A DNA stretch of 8,606 bases from an uncultured Clostridia bacterium (GTDB lineage Bacteria > Bacillota > Clostridia > TANB77 > CAG-508): NCBI GenBank assembly GCA_949077355.1, contig CARUQW010000059.1, positions 1-8,606 on the forward strand, read 5' to 3'. This document shows positions 6,622-8,606 of the stretch, piece by piece (position 1 is the first letter of the stretch; the number at the start of each line of letters is the position of its first letter). Below the pieces are notes generated by a model. It was not told where the DNA came from. It ran no database searches and saw only the letters and a list, made by a program, of their open reading frames with translations. The translations under genes were made by a program, and so were the position numbers.

Positions 6622-6671
6622 TACTTGACGTAGGATTTGAACCTACTTGTTCACCCAACAGAACGTCAAGT
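6622..6671 (-). ncRNA. tRNA-like module 2, lacking an anticodon arm
   Basis: The minus-strand RNA has a perfect 7-bp acceptor stem (ACTTGAC, 6671-6665, with GTCAAGT, 6629-6623) and discriminator A (6622). Between the strands lie only two arms. The first is GTTC-TGTTGGGT-GAAC, resembling a D-arm with the GG that contacts the T-loop; a 2-nt AA linker follows. The second is a canonical T-arm, GTAGG-TTCAAAT-CCTAC (6646-6630). The whole module is 50 nt, against about 73 for a tRNA, and has no anticodon arm. ATCCA follows the acceptor stem, so a CCA end is not encoded in the usual register. Every helix is perfect Watson-Crick, which is not what random decay would leave. It cannot decode; charging by a synthetase that ignores the anticodon is conceivable. 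Confidence 0.6.
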
Positions 6672-6693
6672 TCTCATAGTAAAACTACGAGAA
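6671..6693 (-). other. 9-bp hairpin between the two tRNA-like modules
   Basis: On the minus strand TTCTCGTAG (6693-6685) pairs with CTATGAGAA (6679-6671) around a TTTTA loop; one pair is a G·U wobble. It begins directly after the discriminator base of module 1 and shares its last base with the first acceptor base of module 2. If the closing G-C pair opens, the 7-nt loop GTTTTAC resembles an anticodon loop (U33, UUU, A37), but no link to either module can be shown. Confidence 0.55.
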
Positions 6694-6769
6694 TGTCCCG
6701 AAGGGGATTTGAACCCCTAACTGACCCACTAAATAGTGGAGACCGCTTTACCATTAAGCTATTCAGGAC
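6694..6769 (-). tRNA. tRNA-like module 1 with 8/4 geometry and aberrant anticodon arm
   Basis: The minus-strand RNA has an 8-bp acceptor stem (GTCCTGAA with TTCGGGAC, one G·U), a T8-A9-like TA linker, and D-arm GCTT-AATGGTA-AAGC. It also has a 4-bp T-stem (GGGG/CCCC) with a canonical TTCAAAT loop, and discriminator A at 6694. The 8/4 split puts the linker and D-stem in standard register; a 7/5 split is possible but leaves a 3-nt linker. The anticodon region (about 26 nt) forms CCACTA/TAGTGG with symmetry around TT. It can give loops of 2, 4, 6 or 8 nt but not a 7-nt loop on a proper 5-bp stem. No anticodon can be assigned. CCA is not encoded. Total length of 76 nt is close to a normal tRNA. 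It could be a specialised tRNA, an allo-tRNA-like species, or a pseudogene. Confidence 0.55.
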
Positions 6770-6802
6770 GGGCAAAAACCCATATCGGGTTGAAACATAA
6801 TT

Positions 6803-6831
6803 ATTATATTACGATTTTATGTAAAAGTCAA
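6803..6831 (-). promoter_or_regulatory. sigma-A promoter for the tRNA-like RNA
   Basis: On the minus strand, TTGACT (6831-6826), a 17-bp spacer and a perfect TATAAT (6808-6803) give one of the best promoters in the window. Transcription should start near 6797, about 28 nt before module 1. It is oriented away from the CBS gene promoter, the two -35 boxes being 6 bp apart. Confidence 0.8.
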
Positions 6832-6837
6832 TATTTT

Positions 6838-6866
6838 TTGAAAAATTTGTCACTTTTCAATATTAT
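6838..6866 (+). promoter_or_regulatory. putative sigma-A promoter for the CBS-domain gene
   Basis: TTGAAA (6838-6843), a 17-bp spacer and TATTAT (6861-6866) each match five of six consensus bases. It is divergent from, and immediately next to, the promoter of the minus-strand RNA, so the two may interfere or share a regulator. The leader to the ATG at 6934 is about 60 nt. Confidence 0.5.
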
Positions 6867-6933
6867 TTCACGAATATATTTCTTAAATTTCGTTAAAACT
6901 AAATTTGAGAAAAAAATGAAAGGTGGTAAAAAA

Positions 6934-7380
6934 ATGAAAGTAAAAGATTGTATGTGTAGTGATGTATGTTGTGTTAAACCAAATGCGAGCTTAAATCAAG
7001 TAGCAAAACTTATGAGTGAAAATCATGTAGGATGTATTCCTGTTTGTGATGACAATAATTGTATTTGTGGAATTGTAACAGATAGAGACATTTTGCTTCG
7101 TGCCGTTGCTTGTGAAAAGGATACGAAAAATTGTCAGGTAAGTGACATTATGACATGTAATGTATGTACTTGTAAAGAGGATGATGAAATGACCAATGCG
7201 CAAACCAAAATGTCGCAAAATCAAATTAGAAGATTACCAGTATGTGATCAAAATAATAAAGTAGTTGGAATTCTAACATTAGGAAATTTAGCACAAAATG
7301 AAAGAGACTTAGGAGTACAAGAAGTTTGTACAACAATAGAAGAAATTTGTAACTGTAATGAACACAAAAACGCAGAATAA
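6934..7380 (+). CDS. cysteine-rich protein with two CBS domains
   Basis: This cytoplasmic protein of 148 residues is a tandem CBS pair (Bateman module). CBS1 covers about residues 7-60, with VGCIPVCDDNN and GIVTDRDILLRAV. CBS2 covers about 73-125, with IRRLPVCDQNN and VVGILTLGNLA. Such modules bind adenine nucleotides and act as sensors; no fused effector is present. It is unusual in having 17 cysteines (positions 6, 8, 12, 13, 34, 38, 43, 45, 60, 67, 75, 78, 80, 104, 132, 139, 141), including paired sets MCSDVCC and MTCNVCTC at the same place in each repeat. Metal, Fe-S or redox binding is possible. AAAGGTGGT (6919-6927) sets the ATG at 6934; the frame runs further upstream only through the divergent RNA locus. 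A terminator follows directly. Confidence 0.88.
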   Translation: MKVKDCMCSDVCCVKPNASLNQVAKLMSENHVGCIPVCDDNNCICGIVTDRDILLRAVACEKDTKNCQVSDIMTCNVCTCKEDDEMTNAQTKMSQNQIRRLPVCDQNNKVVGILTLGNLAQNERDLGVQEVCTTIEEICNCNEHKNAE

Positions 7381-7386
7381 AATGGG

Positions 7387-7414
7387 AAAAGAACGGATAA
7401 TATTCCGTTCTTTT
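7387..7414 (+). terminator. Rho-independent terminator after the CBS-domain gene
   Basis: A perfect 11-bp stem AAAAGAACGGA/TCCGTTCTTTT with a 6-nt loop (7398-7403) starts 6 bp after the stop codon. Its 3' strand ends in four T. The flanking A-run makes it usable in both directions. It lies 27 bp before the ytvI start codon, so ytvI needs read-through or a promoter of its own that I could not identify. Confidence 0.78.
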
Positions 7415-7441
7415 ACATACAATAAGATAGGGAGGAAAGAG

Positions 7442-8539
7442 ATGGTAATCGATATATCTTATTGGACAAGAGTGTTTAAAAACATAATATATGTATTACT
7501 ACTTTTATTAGGTTTATATATAGCCTTAAAATTATCGCTATTTTATATGCCATTTTTAGTAGCCTTTATTATATCATTGATGATAGAACCTGCTATTAAA
7601 TTTATTATGGCAAAAACAAAGTTAACAAGAAGAAGTAGTTCTATTATTATATTTGTAATCGTATCTGCTATTATTTTAGGAAGTTTAGCATGGATATTAA
7701 TTACACTATTCTCAGAATCTTCAAGTTTATTACAAGGATTAAATAATTATTTTGATAAAGCTTATATACAATTCCAATCACTGATGGAAAGTTTTCAATT
7801 TGATAAAATACATTTGTCAGATGAAGTATTAAATGTTATTCAAAGTTCAACAGGAGAATTGTTAGAAACAGCATCAAATTGGTTAAGAAATGCGCTAACA
7901 GGGCTTATTAATCTAGTGACTAGTTTGCCATCAATTGCAATCTGTGTTGGTATTTCAGTAGTTGCATTATATTTTATTTGTGTGGACAAAATTTATATAT
8001 TGGACCAAGTAGAGCACCATTTACCAAAAGTGTGGGTAAGAAAAATAGGAAGACATTTAAAAGATTTAATTCAAACATTAGGCGGATATTTAAAAGCTGA
8101 AGCAATGTTAATTCTGGTATCTTTTATCATTTCCTTAATCGGCCTTTATATTTTACAATTTACAGGATTTAATATAGAATATCCACTATTAATGGCTCTA
8201 TTTATAGGGTTTGTAGATGCACTTCCTATTCTTGGCTCAGGAGCAGTCATGGTGCCATGGGCTATTATTTGTGCTTTAAATGGAGATATTAATTTAGGAA
8301 TTGCTATTATTGTATTACTTATCATCATGTCAGTTGCAAGACAAATATTAGAACCAAAACTAGTCAGCAAAAACATAGGCGTACATCCCATTTTTACTTT
8401 AATAGCTATGTACACAGGATTCAAAATCATTGGTATTATGGGATTACTGATTGGACCAATTGTTCTAATTATATTTAAAAACATTTTTGCTAGTTTGATT
8501 GACCAGGGAGTATTCAAAACAATTTTCGACAGAAAATAA
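7442..8539 (+). CDS. ytvI: YtvI-type sporulation integral membrane protein (AI-2E transporter family)
   Basis: This 365-residue polytopic membrane protein belongs to the PerM/AI-2E family. Hydrophobic segments lie at about 13-31, 33-50 and 66-90. A soluble loop covers about 91-150, and further membrane segments follow from about 155. The family's C-terminal signatures are clear: GFVDALPILGSG from Gly256, RQILEPK around Glu304, then G-V-H-P-I-F-T-L and G-I-M-G-L-L-I-G-P. The length is close to Bacillus subtilis YtvI (about 371), a sporulation gene of uncertain transport function; other family members export peptides or signals or exchange ions. GGAGG (7431-7435) is 6 nt before the ATG at 7442. 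The frame runs upstream to 7358, but that stretch crosses the previous gene's end and the terminator. Assignment to YtvI over another AI-2E paralogue is likely but not certain. Confidence 0.85.
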   Translation: MVIDISYWTRVFKNIIYVLLLLLGLYIALKLSLFYMPFLVAFIISLMIEPAIKFIMAKTKLTRRSSSIIIFVIVSAIILGSLAWILITLFSESSSLLQGLNNYFDKAYIQFQSLMESFQFDKIHLSDEVLNVIQSSTGELLETASNWLRNALTGLINLVTSLPSIAICVGISVVALYFICVDKIYILDQVEHHLPKVWVRKIGRHLKDLIQTLGGYLKAEAMLILVSFIISLIGLYILQFTGFNIEYPLLMALFIGFVDALPILGSGAVMVPWAIICALNGDINLGIAIIVLLIIMSVARQILEPKLVSKNIGVHPIFTLIAMYTGFKIIGIMGLLIGPIVLIIFKNIFASLIDQGVFKTIFDRK

Positions 8540-8541
8540 GG

Positions 8542-8606
8542 TTGCCACTGGTGCCACTGGTTCCGGGTTAAAATGGCAAGGGGGATTGGCGGGACGTTCC
8601 TTAAAA
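8542..8606 (+). repeat. second copy of the dispersed intergenic repeat, cut by the window edge
   Basis: Starting 2 bp after the ytvI stop, TGCCACTGG occurs twice in tandem (8543-8551 and 8552-8560), followed by TTCCGGGTTAAAATGGCAAG (8561-8580). Bases 8552-8580 are identical to 4175-4203, one arm of the 65-bp palindrome. Instead of the mirror arm, GGGGATTGGCGGGACGTTCC follows (8581-8600), so this copy has another architecture or is composite. TTGCCA (8542-8547) and ATTGGC (8585-8590) could pair as its ends. The element continues beyond the window. Confidence 0.8.

Larger units (their letters stand above)
6532..6797 (-). ncRNA. predicted structured non-coding RNA with two tRNA-like modules
   Basis: A near-consensus promoter (6831-6803) and a terminator (6573-6532) on the same strand define a transcript of about 265 nt with no convincing open frame. 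In order it contains a 5-bp leader hairpin (6791-6777), tRNA-like module 1 (6769-6694), a 9-bp hairpin (6693-6671), tRNA-like module 2 (6671-6622), an 8-bp hairpin GAAGTTCT/AGAACTTC (6613-6588) whose loop side reads GTGGTAGAAC like a D-arm, and the terminator. The elements are packed with almost no gap between 6769 and 6622. The 9-mer TCCACTATT occurs both in module 1 (6740-6732) and after the 8-bp hairpin (6589-6581). RNase P could cleave at each acceptor stem. It is not tmRNA: there is one complete tRNA-like module after another, and no tag-coding frame. Alternatives are decayed tRNA genes or a set of unusual tRNAs. Confidence 0.62.

Noticed and set aside
6203..6658. Minus-strand open frame of 151 codons with a Gly-rich stretch
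   Set aside because: It is the reverse shadow of the Pro-rich tail of the 5970-6533 gene, lacks a convincing ribosome binding site, and its start lies inside the tRNA-like module 2 region.
6774..6791. Small hairpin with T-run before tRNA-like module 1 as an attenuator
   Set aside because: The stem is only 5 bp with a weak T-run, and no leader peptide or competing structure is visible, so it is mentioned only as part of the RNA.
6532..6797. tmRNA (ssrA)
   Set aside because: tmRNA has one split tRNA-like domain around a tag frame ending in stop codons. Here two complete local modules occur in tandem and no tag frame is seen.
6585..6800. Plus-strand open frame of 71 codons across the tRNA-like locus
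   Set aside because: The region carries RNA structure on the opposite strand, with a matching promoter and terminator; the frame has no Shine-Dalgarno site and its peptide reflects antisense tRNA-like sequence.
6736..6933. Upstream extension of the CBS-domain protein
   Set aside because: It passes through the divergent RNA locus and both promoters. AAAGGTGGT sits 6 nt before the ATG at 6934, and the protein from there starts with the usual CBS beginning.
7358..7441. Upstream extension of YtvI
   Set aside because: It overlaps the end of the CBS gene and contains the terminator hairpin; GGAGG directly precedes the ATG at 7442.
1..8606. CRISPR array, prophage or insertion sequence
   Set aside because: No regularly spaced direct repeats, no transposase, integrase or phage gene, and no terminal repeats bounding a mobile unit were found; the dispersed repeat carries no coding capacity.

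Overview
The window looks like chromosomal DNA of an anaerobic, spore-forming member of the Clostridia (Bacillota). The sequence is strongly AT-rich, ribosome binding sites are strong AGGAGG types, and promoters fit TTGACA/TATAAT. The gene content also fits: a NAD-linked, probably electron-bifurcating [FeFe]-hydrogenase, a YtvI-type sporulation membrane protein, and a Pro-rich protein behind a sigma-K-like promoter. I cannot name the species.

Layout. Positions 1-2379 hold the end of hydB (NADH/ferredoxin-handling subunit) and the complete hydA (catalytic subunit), separated by a short intercistronic hairpin. A clear sigma-A promoter then starts a single gene for a CinA/PncC-family protein with an unrecognised N-terminal half (2469-3365), closed by a strong terminator. 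Next is upp (3543-4169), with an inverted repeat in its leader and a perfect 65-bp palindrome just after its stop. The palindrome also lies after the stop of a convergent 34-codon gene on the minus strand that encodes an asparagine-rich micro-protein (4247-4351). Downstream are murD (4512-5915) and a small gene for a protein with a Pro/Arg/Gly-rich tail (5970-6533).

The most unusual region is 6532-6831 on the minus strand. A near-consensus promoter and a 14-bp terminator bracket a predicted non-coding RNA of about 265 nt. It contains two tRNA-like modules. Both keep an acceptor stem, a D-arm with GG, and a canonical T-arm, but neither has a usable anticodon arm. One has an 8/4 acceptor/T-stem geometry and the other is only 50 nt long. 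A 9-bp hairpin sits flush between them. This is the best candidate for something undescribed; decayed tRNA genes are the main alternative.

A divergent promoter then leads to a cysteine-rich two-CBS-domain protein (6934-7380), a terminator, and the YtvI/AI-2E-family membrane protein (7442-8539). The window ends in a second copy of the unit that forms the arms of the 65-bp palindrome, so this is a dispersed intergenic repeat.

Functionally, hydBA handles redox balance and H2. upp and murD serve nucleotide salvage and peptidoglycan precursor synthesis. The Pro-rich protein and YtvI point to sporulation. Apart from hydBA, most genes appear to be single transcription units with their own promoters or terminators.
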